Positions 17,401 through 25,734 of a stretch of DNA of 64,000 bases are shown here, one piece after another (the stretch's first letter is position 1; each line of letters starts with the position of its first letter). A program made the position numbers and the translations under genes. This DNA is from Ignavibacteriota bacterium (GTDB lineage Bacteria; Bacteroidota; Ignavibacteria; UBA10030; BY39). The stretch lies in the NCBI GenBank assembly GCA_003327435.1, contig QOQV01000006.1, positions 62,001 to 126,000 of the forward strand, in the 5' to 3' direction. The notes below the pieces were generated by a model. It did no database searches. It was given only the letters and a program-made list of their open reading frames with translations, and had not been told where the DNA came from.

Positions 17401-18434
17401 ATGGTTATGATAATTATCTTGGATATTTACCTGTTGATACTTTATCTATTGGACGAGGTTATTGGTTAAAATTCAACTTAACCAGAGAATATTTGTTTAC
17501 CACTCCACAAGTTTTAATTGACACAATTACTTTATCGCAGGGATGGAATTTGATCGGCGCAATTGGAAGAAAAATAAAAATTGAGAATATTGAAACAGAA
17601 CCTACTAACATAATCTCTTCTCCTATTTATGGATATTATGGAGGATACATAAGTATTGATACATTAAAACCCGGCTATGGTTATTGGGTCAAGTCAACCG
17701 ACAATGGAAAATTAATCTTAAATGCTTTAAATCTAAAGAATAATTTCTCTAAAAGAAATATAAATAATGAATTGTTGAACTCATTAATCGTAACCGATAA
17801 TTCCGGTAATCGAGGAATATTATTCTTTACTGAAGAAAATATCGTGGACAAAAACTACTATTCTCTTCCACCTTTACCGCCATCAGAAATTTTCGATGTC
17901 AGATTTAAATCCCAAAATTATATTGAAGTATTGGATGGAGTGAAAAATAAGAGTTGTGAGATTCAGGTTCAATCAAAAAATTATCCAATTAAAGTCTCTT
18001 TTGAAAATATTTTGCGGAAGGGTATCAACTGGATGTTAAGAGTGGAGTCTTCAGATGGCAAAATCAAGGAATATAAGTTACCAGTTTCATATAATGTTGT
18101 TATTGATAAACCAGATGATAGAATATTTTTGAGAGCTTCAAAGATTGGAGAAGCTGAGAATTTAATACCACTTGAATATTCCCTTGCTCAGAATTATCCT
18201 AATCCATTTAATTCAAAAACTCAAATCAAGTATAGCATTCCTGAGAATACATTTGTGTCTTTAAGGCTTTATGATGTTCTTGGGCGGGAGGTTAAGATTT
18301 TAGTAAACAAACAATTACCTGCCGGTTATTACACATATGATTTAGATGCATCAATTTTTTCATCGAGTGTTTATTTTTACAAGCTTCAAGCTGGAAAGTT
18401 TGTAGATATCAAGAAGATGATGTTGCTAAAATAG
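14439..18434 (+). CDS. Secreted M14 zinc carboxypeptidase with T9SS sorting domain
   Basis: 1331 residues. Signal peptide 1-20, short pro-region to about 100, then an M14 carboxypeptidase-T-like domain (about 105-410): zinc ligands H172 and E175 in HAREP, H305 in NYHTY, substrate-binding DLNRNFG (248-254), catalytic E379 in TPEVG. It should remove C-terminal residues from peptides outside the cell. Next come a CARDB-like region, a MAM-like jelly roll (about 555-700), an ASH-type beta domain (about 705-805), a YFG...ELPP...FDVRW motif, the paired GWN module (about 955-1100), a second LPP...FDVRF motif, and the sorting domain (from about 1250). All catalytic residues are present. Confidence 0.9.
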   Translation: MRKLSAVLFLSLYFFCSGNSSEIYKQIKIYIPDQVTFQKLLQTGIDLEGAEGKIGDWIQIVVNEKELELLKTFGFVYLILIDDYSKFLESRLYKGPYNALGFGYGSMGGYYTYNEVIQQLDSMKLLYPNLITAKQVIGTSIQGRYIFAVKISDNPDLNESNEPSVLYTALTHAREPQGMMTVIYYMWWLLENYNNNPEANYLVNNRQMWFIPVINPDGYVYNQTTNPNGGGMWRKNRRNNGDGSFGVDLNRNFGPYAYWDAPNGGSSTTPSTDTYRGVAPFSEPETYTIQNFLAGKNIRACLNYHTYSNLLIYPYGALVRETPDSLIYREFAKEMTKYNGYVYGTDQQTVGYATRGNSDDYMYDGNIPNNGKIFAMTPEVGSSSDGFWPPTPRILPLALENLYPNKFLSKVVGAYPQVSSFNIQDSSGDNFIERGEKFVLSVVYRNKGLDSAKDLTLHLSSSNNDLIIPTEPVYIDNFSPLSNQIVNFECRVKKRATTGVNAKLFLTATNNSGYISFDTLNIIIGKLNLTFADSANDSTIQNWSTGLSWGITTDAQSPPFSFTDSPIGNYANGTDNSLSLLVSKKLAGSSIIKLFFSAKWKIESKYDFALVEVSSNGGTSWTSVKGKYTKPGSGVGVQTIGTFGYDGIQSNWIDEEMDLSAFASSQFKFRFRLRSDPTINNDGFYVDNIRLLYCKVDSAKYADMVITPQEINFGNVNVYNFKDSTIQIQNLTSSNDSLRCNLQLKYGIDFILNSNSKFSIPIGSEQNISITFAPISIGLIADTLIINHSSDSYENPILIPLYGYSIISNKFYADIVVKNGLNVDTLYFGADEDASDTLDAVFGETELEELPPSGVFDVRWLIDGTNGTKVDIRDTVSDENIRNVYSLRYQLSNFNDTIVFQWNRNKLPSGTLILKDSSTNGAIVSVNMRNNDYIKVLGESASPLLILHEMNPLLVVKVNKGWSLVSVPTLLSYYSKDFVFPGSVSSAYGYDNYLGYLPVDTLSIGRGYWLKFNLTREYLFTTPQVLIDTITLSQGWNLIGAIGRKIKIENIETEPTNIISSPIYGYYGGYISIDTLKPGYGYWVKSTDNGKLILNALNLKNNFSKRNINNELLNSLIVTDNSGNRGILFFTEENIVDKNYYSLPPLPPSEIFDVRFKSQNYIEVLDGVKNKSCEIQVQSKNYPIKVSFENILRKGINWMLRVESSDGKIKEYKLPVSYNVVIDKPDDRIFLRASKIGEAENLIPLEYSLAQNYPNPFNSKTQIKYSIPENTFVSLRLYDVLGREVKILVNKQLPAGYYTYDLDASIFSSSVYFYKLQAGKFVDIKKMMLLK

Positions 18435-18548
18435 TATCAAATTATAAAACAAAAATAAATTTCAAATCCAAAACTATCCAGTTCAGTGAAACTTTTAATT
18501 GCTCTTTTATTATTTGAAGTTGGGATTAGTTATTCTTATTAAAATTAT

Positions 18549-18577
18549 TTGAGAGTGATTTAAAAAATTCTTATATT
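18549..18577 (+). promoter_or_regulatory. Promoter of tRNA-Arg(CCT)
   Basis: TTGAGA (18549-18554), exactly 17 nt, TATATT (18572-18577); each hexamer differs from the sigma70 consensus at one position. The mature tRNA starts 15 nt downstream of the -10. Confidence 0.75.
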
Positions 18578-18591
18578 GTTTCAAATTAAAT

Positions 18592-18665
18592 GCCCCCGTA
18601 GCTCAGTAGGATAGAGCAGCGGTTTCCTAAACCGCGTGTCGGAGGTTCGAATCCTCTCGGGGGTA
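18592..18665 (+). tRNA. tRNA-Arg (anticodon CCT)
   Basis: Acceptor GCCCCCG pairs with CGGGGGT (one terminal G-U), D stem GCTC/GAGC, anticodon stem GCGGT/ACCGC with loop TTCCTAA (anticodon CCT, reads AGG), and T loop TTCGAAT. The discriminator is A and the CCA end is not encoded. proS starts 44 nt after it. Confidence 0.95.
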
Positions 18666-18709
18666 CATCTAATTTATAATTAACCAATGTAAAATTAATT
18701 TTTCTGAAA

Positions 18710-20413
18710 ATGAGAATATCTAAAAGTTTTATACCAACACTTAAAGAAGTTCCTTCTGATGCAGTTATACCAAGTCATCAATTGATGTTGCGTGCAGGAA
18801 TGATACGACAGTTAGCTGCAGGAATTTTTTCTTTCCTACCTCTTGGATACAGGGTTATGAAAAAAGTAATGGATTTAATTCGTGAAGAAATGGATGCGAT
18901 AGGAGGACAGGAATTTCACCTTCCAGCACTTAATCCAATTGAAATTTGGGAAAAAACTGGCAGGGTGGAAGCTTTTGGTGATACACTGTTTCAATTAAAA
19001 AATCGACCTCTGGTTCTCGCACCAACACATGAAGAAATTATCGGCTGGATTGCTGCTAATCATATTGAGTCATATAAAGATTTACCTCAAATCTGGTATC
19101 AGATTCAGACAAAATTTCGCAACGAACCACGCCCAAGATCAGGTGTGCTTAGAGGCAGACAATTTATTATGAAGGATTCCTATAGTCTGGATGCCAGTTG
19201 GGAAGGGCTGGATAAAAGTTACGAACTTCACGCAGAAGCTTATAAAAAAATATTTTCAAGAGCTGGACTTAAATTCTTTATCGTTGGTGCATCAAGCGGA
19301 GCTATGGGCGGAACTGGCTCACAGGAATTTATGGTTGAATCCGAATCAGGTGAAGATACCTGCGCAATTTGTGAGAATTGCTCTTATGCTGCAAATTTAG
19401 AAGTTGCAACCTCAAATGTCGTAAAAGCTTCCAGAGTACCAGCCGATTTACCATTAAAGGAAATTCATACTCCAAATATCAAAACCATTGATGAATTAAA
19501 AGATTTTCTTAAAGTTGATGAGAGTATTCTGGCAAAATCTCTTGTGTATATTCAGGACCGAACTCCATATCTAATTTTACTAATGGGAAATGATCAATTA
19601 AATGAAACAAAATTACAATCAATAATTGGAACAAATGCTCGCCCGGCACATCCAGAAGAATTACTTGAACTGACAGGTGCCGATGCTGGCTCAATTGGAC
19701 CTATAGGTTTGAAGGGGTTCAAAATTATCGTTGATAAAAGATTAGAGAATGCAAATGGACTGGTTTCCGGGATGAATAAAAATGATTACCATATAGCCAA
19801 TATTGATTTGATGCGTGATGTTAAGGTAGATGGATATTATGATCTCAGAACTGTTGAAGCTGGTGAACCCTGTCCTCAATGCAATGCTCCACTTCGGGTT
19901 GTGAATGCAATAGAACTTGGTCATATATTTAAATTGGGTACCAAATATGCTGATTCCCTTAATGCTAAATTCCTGGATGTTAATGGTGAAATGAAACCAA
20001 TAATTATGGGAAGTTATGGTATCGGTGTAGAGAGAATAATTGCATGCAGCATTGAACAAAATCATGACGAAAACGGAATTATCTGGCATAAATCCATTGC
20101 ACCGTTCATCGTCCACTTGATTTTGGTGAATTCCAACATCGAAAGTGTTGTACAAGTTGCAAACGATATCTATGATAGACTTAATGAAAATAAAATAGAT
20201 GTTATTTATGATGACAGAGCAAATGTGAGCCCGGGGTTTAAATTTAAGGATGCGGACCTGTTGGGAATGCCTCTTCAGATAATTGTTGGTGAAAAAAATG
20301 TTATAAATCATAAAATCGAAATTAAAGATCGTAAAACAAATAAAAGACAAATTATCGATATAGATGAAGTTGTAACTTTTGTTAAAAATTTTATAAACGA
20401 AAATGATAAATGA
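18710..20413 (+). CDS. proS: Prolyl-tRNA synthetase, bacterial type
   Basis: 567 residues, the size of the bacterial form with an inserted editing domain (about 225-385) that clears Ala-tRNA(Pro). Class II motif 2 is seen in FRNEPRPRSGVLRGRQF and motif 3 in GSYGIGVERI. The C-terminal part is the anticodon-binding fold (FKDADLLGMPLQI). It charges tRNA-Pro with proline in the cytoplasm. The ATG at 18710 gives the usual N-terminus. The stop overlaps the aldehyde dehydrogenase start by 4 nt. Confidence 0.96.
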   Translation: MRISKSFIPTLKEVPSDAVIPSHQLMLRAGMIRQLAAGIFSFLPLGYRVMKKVMDLIREEMDAIGGQEFHLPALNPIEIWEKTGRVEAFGDTLFQLKNRPLVLAPTHEEIIGWIAANHIESYKDLPQIWYQIQTKFRNEPRPRSGVLRGRQFIMKDSYSLDASWEGLDKSYELHAEAYKKIFSRAGLKFFIVGASSGAMGGTGSQEFMVESESGEDTCAICENCSYAANLEVATSNVVKASRVPADLPLKEIHTPNIKTIDELKDFLKVDESILAKSLVYIQDRTPYLILLMGNDQLNETKLQSIIGTNARPAHPEELLELTGADAGSIGPIGLKGFKIIVDKRLENANGLVSGMNKNDYHIANIDLMRDVKVDGYYDLRTVEAGEPCPQCNAPLRVVNAIELGHIFKLGTKYADSLNAKFLDVNGEMKPIIMGSYGIGVERIIACSIEQNHDENGIIWHKSIAPFIVHLILVNSNIESVVQVANDIYDRLNENKIDVIYDDRANVSPGFKFKDADLLGMPLQIIVGEKNVINHKIEIKDRKTNKRQIIDIDEVVTFVKNFINENDK

Positions 20414-21840
20414 TATCTGAAAAAGTCGTAAAATTTATTATAGGAAATATTTGTAGAGAATCACCCATAATCAAAAATATTAAGAATCCATATAATGACG
20501 AATTTGTTGCAAAGATATATTATGCACAAAAAGAAGATATAGAATTAGCAATACAGAGCGCAATTAATGCGTTCGAAGGTTTCAGATACACACCCTCATA
20601 CCAGCGTTCAGAGATACTTGAAAAAACTTCAACTATTTTAAGTAATCGTAAAACTGAGCTGGCAACTCTAATGACTGCCGAATCAGGCAAGCCAATCATG
20701 TATTCAAATGCTGAAATTGATAGGGCAATTTTTACATTTAAATATGCATCTGAAGAAGCTAAAAGAATTGGTGGTGAGGTAATTCCTCTTGATCTTGCTC
20801 GAAATTCTGAAAACAGATTTGGCATTTTACGCAGATTTCCAATCGGACCAATTCTGGCAATAACTCCATTTAATTTTCCATTAAATCTGGTTGCTCATAA
20901 AATTGCACCTGCAATTGCTGCTGGCAATACAGTTGTTTTGAAACCAGCTCCACAAACACCTATTCTCGCGATTAAATTAACCGAAATTTTAATTGAAGCG
21001 GGTTTACCAGAAGGAGTTGTTAATGTCGTCCCTTGCGAAAATCAATTAGCTGAAAGTATGGTCCGTGACGATAGATTTAAAATGCTAACTTTTACCGGTA
21101 GCGCCAATGTAGGCTGGTATCTGAAATCAGTTGCAGGTAAGAAAAAAGTGGTACTCGAGTTGGGCGGTAATGCAGCCGCTGTGATTGATGAATCAGCAGA
21201 GCTTGAGTATGCTGTCAAAAGAATTGTTCTGGGTGCATTTGGACAGGCAGGACAAAGTTGCATTAAGGTACAAAGAGTTTATGTGCATAAAGATATATAT
21301 GATAATTTTACATCTTTGCTGTTATCAGAAACTCAAAAGATAGGTTTCGGAGATCCTTCAAGCCCTGATACAATCACCGGACCATTAATTGATGAGAATG
21401 CTGCTCTAAGAGTTGAGGATTGGATAAAGGAATCAGTTACACTTGGTGCAAAATTACTAACTGGCGGGAAAAGAACAAATCTGTTAATAGAACCAACCAT
21501 ACTCACCGATGTTAAACCGGATATGAAAGTTTTTTGTGAAGAAATATTTGGGCCTGTGTTAACTCTTCATAAATTTGAGGATTTTAAACAGGTCATAAAA
21601 GATGTAAATAATACCCGTTATGGTTTACAGGCAGGAGTATTTTCAAATAATTACAAAAATATATTCTATGCATTTGAAAATCTGGATGTTGGTGGAGTTG
21701 TAATCAACGACTTTCCAACATATCGTATAGATCATATGCCTTATGGTGGTATAAAGGATTCAGGTTTAGGTCGAGAAGGATTGAGATATGCAATTAATGA
21801 AATGACTGAACCTAAACTTTTGATTTTAAATTTCCCCTGA
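20410..21840 (+). CDS. NAD(P)-dependent aldehyde dehydrogenase family protein
   Basis: 476 residues, normal for the family. It oxidises an aldehyde to its acid with NAD(P). Visible motifs are the TPFNFPLN cofactor region, FTGS, the general base Glu in LELGGN, and the catalytic Cys in GQAGQSC. The glycine-rich PYGGIKDSGLGREG lies near the end. The sequence resembles the glyceraldehyde-3-phosphate (GapN-like) and lactaldehyde dehydrogenase branch, but the substrate cannot be fixed from motifs. It is translationally coupled to proS by a 4-nt overlap, with no obvious functional link. Confidence 0.88.
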   Translation: MISEKVVKFIIGNICRESPIIKNIKNPYNDEFVAKIYYAQKEDIELAIQSAINAFEGFRYTPSYQRSEILEKTSTILSNRKTELATLMTAESGKPIMYSNAEIDRAIFTFKYASEEAKRIGGEVIPLDLARNSENRFGILRRFPIGPILAITPFNFPLNLVAHKIAPAIAAGNTVVLKPAPQTPILAIKLTEILIEAGLPEGVVNVVPCENQLAESMVRDDRFKMLTFTGSANVGWYLKSVAGKKKVVLELGGNAAAVIDESAELEYAVKRIVLGAFGQAGQSCIKVQRVYVHKDIYDNFTSLLLSETQKIGFGDPSSPDTITGPLIDENAALRVEDWIKESVTLGAKLLTGGKRTNLLIEPTILTDVKPDMKVFCEEIFGPVLTLHKFEDFKQVIKDVNNTRYGLQAGVFSNNYKNIFYAFENLDVGGVVINDFPTYRIDHMPYGGIKDSGLGREGLRYAINEMTEPKLLILNFP

Positions 21841-21876
21841 TTCAAAAATTTTAAAATATTTTAGGAAATTTCAAAA

Positions 21877-24800
21877 ATGGAGTTTATACATTTACATAAT
21901 CATTCCGACTATAGTTTGCTTGATGGTGCTGCAAGTATAGATGCACTGATTTCTAAAGCTGTGGAATATAACATGCCTGCAGTTGCCCTCACTGATCATG
22001 GTGTGATGTTTGGTGCGGTGGAGTTTATTAGAAAATCCAAGGATGCAGGCATAAAGCCAATTATAGGTTGTGAATTTTATGTTGTTCCACAAGGTAGCAG
22101 ATTTGAAAAACAGATTAATAATCAAAAACTAAAATCGGGAAAAGGCAGAGGTATTTATCAACATCTTGTATTGCTTGCAAAAAATTTTCAAGGTTATAAA
22201 AACCTTATCAAGCTCACAACATACGGTCATCTCGAAGGGTTTTATTACAAACCAAGAATCGATTTAGAATTGATTAGAAAATATTCAGATGGTTTGATAG
22301 CTCTTTCTGCTTGTCAGGCTGGTATTGTTGCATCTCACATTTTAGATGATGATGAAGAATCTGCAATTAAAACTGCACTTATTTATAAAGAGATATTCCA
22401 GGATGATTTTTATCTTGAGATTCAGAATCATAATTTAGAGCATGAAAAGAAGATTTTAGAAAGAATGCCTTTATTGGCAAAGCAGCTTGGAATAAAATTA
22501 ATAGCGACTAATGATATACACTATGTTAGACCGCAGGATGCAATTGCACACAATGTTTTATTGTTAATTTCAGAGGTTTCTGCTAATAGCGGAGTTGATT
22601 ATAAAAATTTGAAATATCAAACCGATCAGCTTTATTTCAAATCTGCCACCGAAATGTGTGAATTATTCAATGAGTTTCCTGAAGCAATAAAGTCAACCCT
22701 TGAAGTAAATGAGAAAGTTGAAAATTATGATATTCGACCAAAGGAACCATATTTACCAAATTATCCCATTCCGGAAGATTATATGGTTCAAGATTATAAT
22801 CAATACCTTGAAGAACTGGTGTATAGTAAAATAAATGAGCGGTATCCAGTTGTAACAGCAGAGATCGAAGCTCGTGTTAAACACGAACTTAATGTAATTA
22901 AGAAGATGAAGTATTCAAATTATTTTTTAGTTGTTCAGGATTTTATTAATGCTGCGCGTAGAATGGGAGTTGCAGTCGGTCCTGGTCGAGGTAGTGCTGC
23001 TGGAAGTGTGGTATCCTACATACTTGGAATTATTGATGTAGATCCGTTTAAATATGATTTGTTGTTTGAAAGATTCCTTAACCCTGAGCGACAAACAATG
23101 CCAGATATTGATATAGATTTCGCTGACAACAAAAGGGATATGGTTATTGATTATGTTAAGAAAAAATATGGCAAAAATTCAGTTGCCCAGATTATTACTT
23201 TTGGTACACTCTCATCAAGAGCAGTCATTAGAGATGTGGGTAGAGTTTTAGGTATTGAGTTAAGTGTTATTGATTCTATCTCTAAACTAATTCCACAGAT
23301 TCAGGGTAAAGTAATGAAACTGGAAGAAGCTCTAAATACTATACCTGAACTGAAGCCAGTGAAAGAAAGTAAGAATCCTAAAATTATTGAGTTAATTGAA
23401 ATATCCAAAGTACTTGAAGGTTTGAATAGAAATGCTTCGATGCATGCTTCCGGGATAGTAATTGCTCCTGGTGACATAAGTGATTATGTACCGTTATATG
23501 CAACACCACAAACCAGTCCAATGACGCAATATGCGATGAATGAACTGGAAGGTGTAGGATTGCTAAAGATGGATTTTCTGGGACTGCGTACATTGACAAT
23601 CAATGAGAATACATTAAAGCTTGTAAAAGAAAACCATAAAATTGATATCGACTTAAAAAATATTCCCGAAGATGATCAGAAAGTATTTGAAATATTTCAA
23701 AAAGGACATACAACAGGAATCTTTCAGTTTGAATCCCAGGGAATGAGAGAGTCATTGATAAAACTTAAGCCGACTTCAATCAATGAGCTCGTTGCAATGA
23801 ATGCTCTTTACCGTCCTGGCCCAATGCAGATGATAGATGAATACATAAAAAGGAAAAAAGGAATTCAAAAAATCCAATATCTGCATCCCAAGATGGAACC
23901 AATCTTAAAAGAGACTTATGGGGTGATGGTTTATCAGGAACAGGTGATCAGAATTGCGAACGAAATTGCCGGATTATCACTTGCTGAAGCTGATAATATG
24001 AGAAGGGCGATAGGAAAAAAGAATGCAGCATTGATGGCTAAAATGAAGAAAGATTTCATTAATGGTGCAAAATTAAAAGGTATTAGCGAAAAAATAGCAA
24101 GTGATATCTATGAGATGATAGAAAAATTTGCAAATTACGGGTTTAACAAGTCACATAGCGTTGCATATGCTGTATTGGCATATCAGAATGCTTATCTTAA
24201 GACCTACTATCCGGTCGAGTTTATGACAGCAACTATGTCAGCAGAGATTGGAAATACTGACTATATAGTTGAGCTAATCGAAGAAGCTCATAGATTGGGA
24301 ATTAATATTTTACCACCTGATGTAAATGAAAGTGATGTTGGATTCAAAATTACAAAAGATGGAATAAGATTTGGATTAAGTGCAATTAAAAATGTTGGGG
24401 TTGCAGCAGTTGAAAAGATCATTGAAGCAAGAGAATCCGGTAAATTTAAAAATATATTTGATTTTTGTGCTCGTGTCGGTTCCAAAAGTGCTAATAAAAA
24501 AATTCTCGAAAGTTTAACTATGGCTGGGGCTTTCGACTCTATCAATAAAAACCGTGCTCAGATTTTTGCATCAATTGAAAAAGCAATTCAGTTCGGACAG
24601 AAACAAAAAGAAAATATAACACGAGGACAAAGTAATTTATTCGAATCCACAGGAGGTTCAGAAGTCAGTTATGAATATCCCTCTATGGTCGATGCTGTAC
24701 CCTGGTCCGATACAGAAATGTTGGCAAACGAAAAAAAAGTTTTAGGATTCTATATCTCAGGCCATCCACTTAGAAAATATGAAAGGGAAATTAAAGCTAC

Positions 24801-25326
24801 CTCAAATGTAAAATTCTCATCATTAGAAAATATAAAAGATGGTACTATTGTTAAAAATTCAGGAATTGTTATTGAAGTTAAAGAGAAATATGACCGTAAT
24901 AATAAATTAATGGCTTTTATTACTGTTGAAGATTTCACTGGTAAAGCAGAAATTACTGTTTTTTCAAAGATTTATGAGAAATATGCAAATCTTTTAAAAG
25001 AAGATGCAATGCTTTATATTATTGGTAGATACGATAGAGGAAAAATTCTGGCTGAAGAATTTTATCCTGTTGAGGACTTGAAAGAAAAATTTATAAAAAG
25101 GCTTGTAATATCACTTGATTTAAATCAGATGGACTCATCTTCAGTAGATGAATTGAAGAAAATTCTGGAGAAAAGTAAAGGTAAATACATACCAATTATT
25201 GAGGTTAATGGTTTTGAAAATATCAGAGCTTTTAGATTAGATACAAAATATAAAATTAACCTTGACCAATCTTTTTTAGAAAAAATTCAAAAAGTTAAAG
25301 GTGTTGAATCTATTCGATTTTCTTAA
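21877..25326 (+). CDS. dnaE: DNA polymerase III alpha subunit
   Basis: 1149 residues. It is the replicative polymerase, class DnaE1 by length. The N-terminal PHP domain begins [14 protein letters not shown]. The palm carries GRGSAAGS (about 369) and the metal-binding PDIDIDFAD (about 408-416). A helix-hairpin-helix region (about 820-900), an OB fold (about 975-1060) and a C-terminal tail follow. The start ATG at 21877 fits the PHP domain exactly. It lies 36 nt after the aldehyde dehydrogenase gene and 28 nt before trxA. Confidence 0.96.
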   Translation: MEFIHLHNHSDYSLLDGAASIDALISKAVEYNMPAVALTDHGVMFGAVEFIRKSKDAGIKPIIGCEFYVVPQGSRFEKQINNQKLKSGKGRGIYQHLVLLAKNFQGYKNLIKLTTYGHLEGFYYKPRIDLELIRKYSDGLIALSACQAGIVASHILDDDEESAIKTALIYKEIFQDDFYLEIQNHNLEHEKKILERMPLLAKQLGIKLIATNDIHYVRPQDAIAHNVLLLISEVSANSGVDYKNLKYQTDQLYFKSATEMCELFNEFPEAIKSTLEVNEKVENYDIRPKEPYLPNYPIPEDYMVQDYNQYLEELVYSKINERYPVVTAEIEARVKHELNVIKKMKYSNYFLVVQDFINAARRMGVAVGPGRGSAAGSVVSYILGIIDVDPFKYDLLFERFLNPERQTMPDIDIDFADNKRDMVIDYVKKKYGKNSVAQIITFGTLSSRAVIRDVGRVLGIELSVIDSISKLIPQIQGKVMKLEEALNTIPELKPVKESKNPKIIELIEISKVLEGLNRNASMHASGIVIAPGDISDYVPLYATPQTSPMTQYAMNELEGVGLLKMDFLGLRTLTINENTLKLVKENHKIDIDLKNIPEDDQKVFEIFQKGHTTGIFQFESQGMRESLIKLKPTSINELVAMNALYRPGPMQMIDEYIKRKKGIQKIQYLHPKMEPILKETYGVMVYQEQVIRIANEIAGLSLAEADNMRRAIGKKNAALMAKMKKDFINGAKLKGISEKIASDIYEMIEKFANYGFNKSHSVAYAVLAYQNAYLKTYYPVEFMTATMSAEIGNTDYIVELIEEAHRLGINILPPDVNESDVGFKITKDGIRFGLSAIKNVGVAAVEKIIEARESGKFKNIFDFCARVGSKSANKKILESLTMAGAFDSINKNRAQIFASIEKAIQFGQKQKENITRGQSNLFESTGGSEVSYEYPSMVDAVPWSDTEMLANEKKVLGFYISGHPLRKYEREIKATSNVKFSSLENIKDGTIVKNSGIVIEVKEKYDRNNKLMAFITVEDFTGKAEITVFSKIYEKYANLLKEDAMLYIIGRYDRGKILAEEFYPVEDLKEKFIKRLVISLDLNQMDSSSVDELKKILEKSKGKYIPIIEVNGFENIRAFRLDTKYKINLDQSFLEKIQKVKGVESIRFS

Positions 25327-25354
25327 GCATAGTAAAACAAAAAAAAGGAGAGAA

Positions 25355-25678
25355 ATGAAACCATTATCAATTACAGATGAGACATTCGATAACGAAGTAC
25401 TCAAATCGGACAAACCAGTATTAATCGATTTCTGGGCAGTTTGGTGTGGACCGTGTAAAATGATTGCACCAATAGTTGATGAAATCGCAATGGAATACAA
25501 TGATAAGTTAAAGGTATGTAAATTGGATGTGGATGCTAACCCCAAAACAGCAATGAGATATGGGATTAGAAGTATTCCAACATTATTAATATTTAAAGAT
25601 GGTCAGGTTGTTGAGCAAATTGTTGGAGCAGTACCAAAGAATCGTCTTGTGGAAAGAATATTACCTCATTTAACTTAA
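25355..25678 (+). CDS. trxA: Thioredoxin
   Basis: 107 residues, standard length. It reduces protein disulfides using the WCGPCK active site. The cis-proline motif RSIPTLLIF is also present. I chose the ATG at 25355 because AAGGAGAG lies just upstream and the protein then starts at the normal place; the longer frame from 25301 overlaps dnaE and adds an unrelated basic tail. A terminator follows at 25704. Confidence 0.95.
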   Translation: MKPLSITDETFDNEVLKSDKPVLIDFWAVWCGPCKMIAPIVDEIAMEYNDKLKVCKLDVDANPKTAMRYGIRSIPTLLIFKDGQVVEQIVGAVPKNRLVERILPHLT

Positions 25679-25703
25679 CGGTAGTTGGAATGTAATTTAA
25701 ATC

Positions 25704-25734
25704 ACTGCCCGATTAAAATTCGGGCAGTTTTTTT
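25704..25734 (+). terminator. Intrinsic terminator after trxA
   Basis: A 9-bp stem (ACTGCCCGA with TCGGGCAGT, 7-nt loop) runs into a T-run. It sits between trxA and the converging valS, whose stop lies in the T-run. Confidence 0.9.

Noticed and set aside
19742..20350. Minus-strand open frame of about 200 codons inside proS
   Set aside because: It lies wholly opposite proS, whose motifs are complete, and its translation has no recognisable domain; low-GC antisense frames of this length arise by chance.
25301..25354. Upstream extension of thioredoxin
   Set aside because: It overlaps dnaE and adds a basic tail; the ATG at 25355 has AAGGAGAG just before it.
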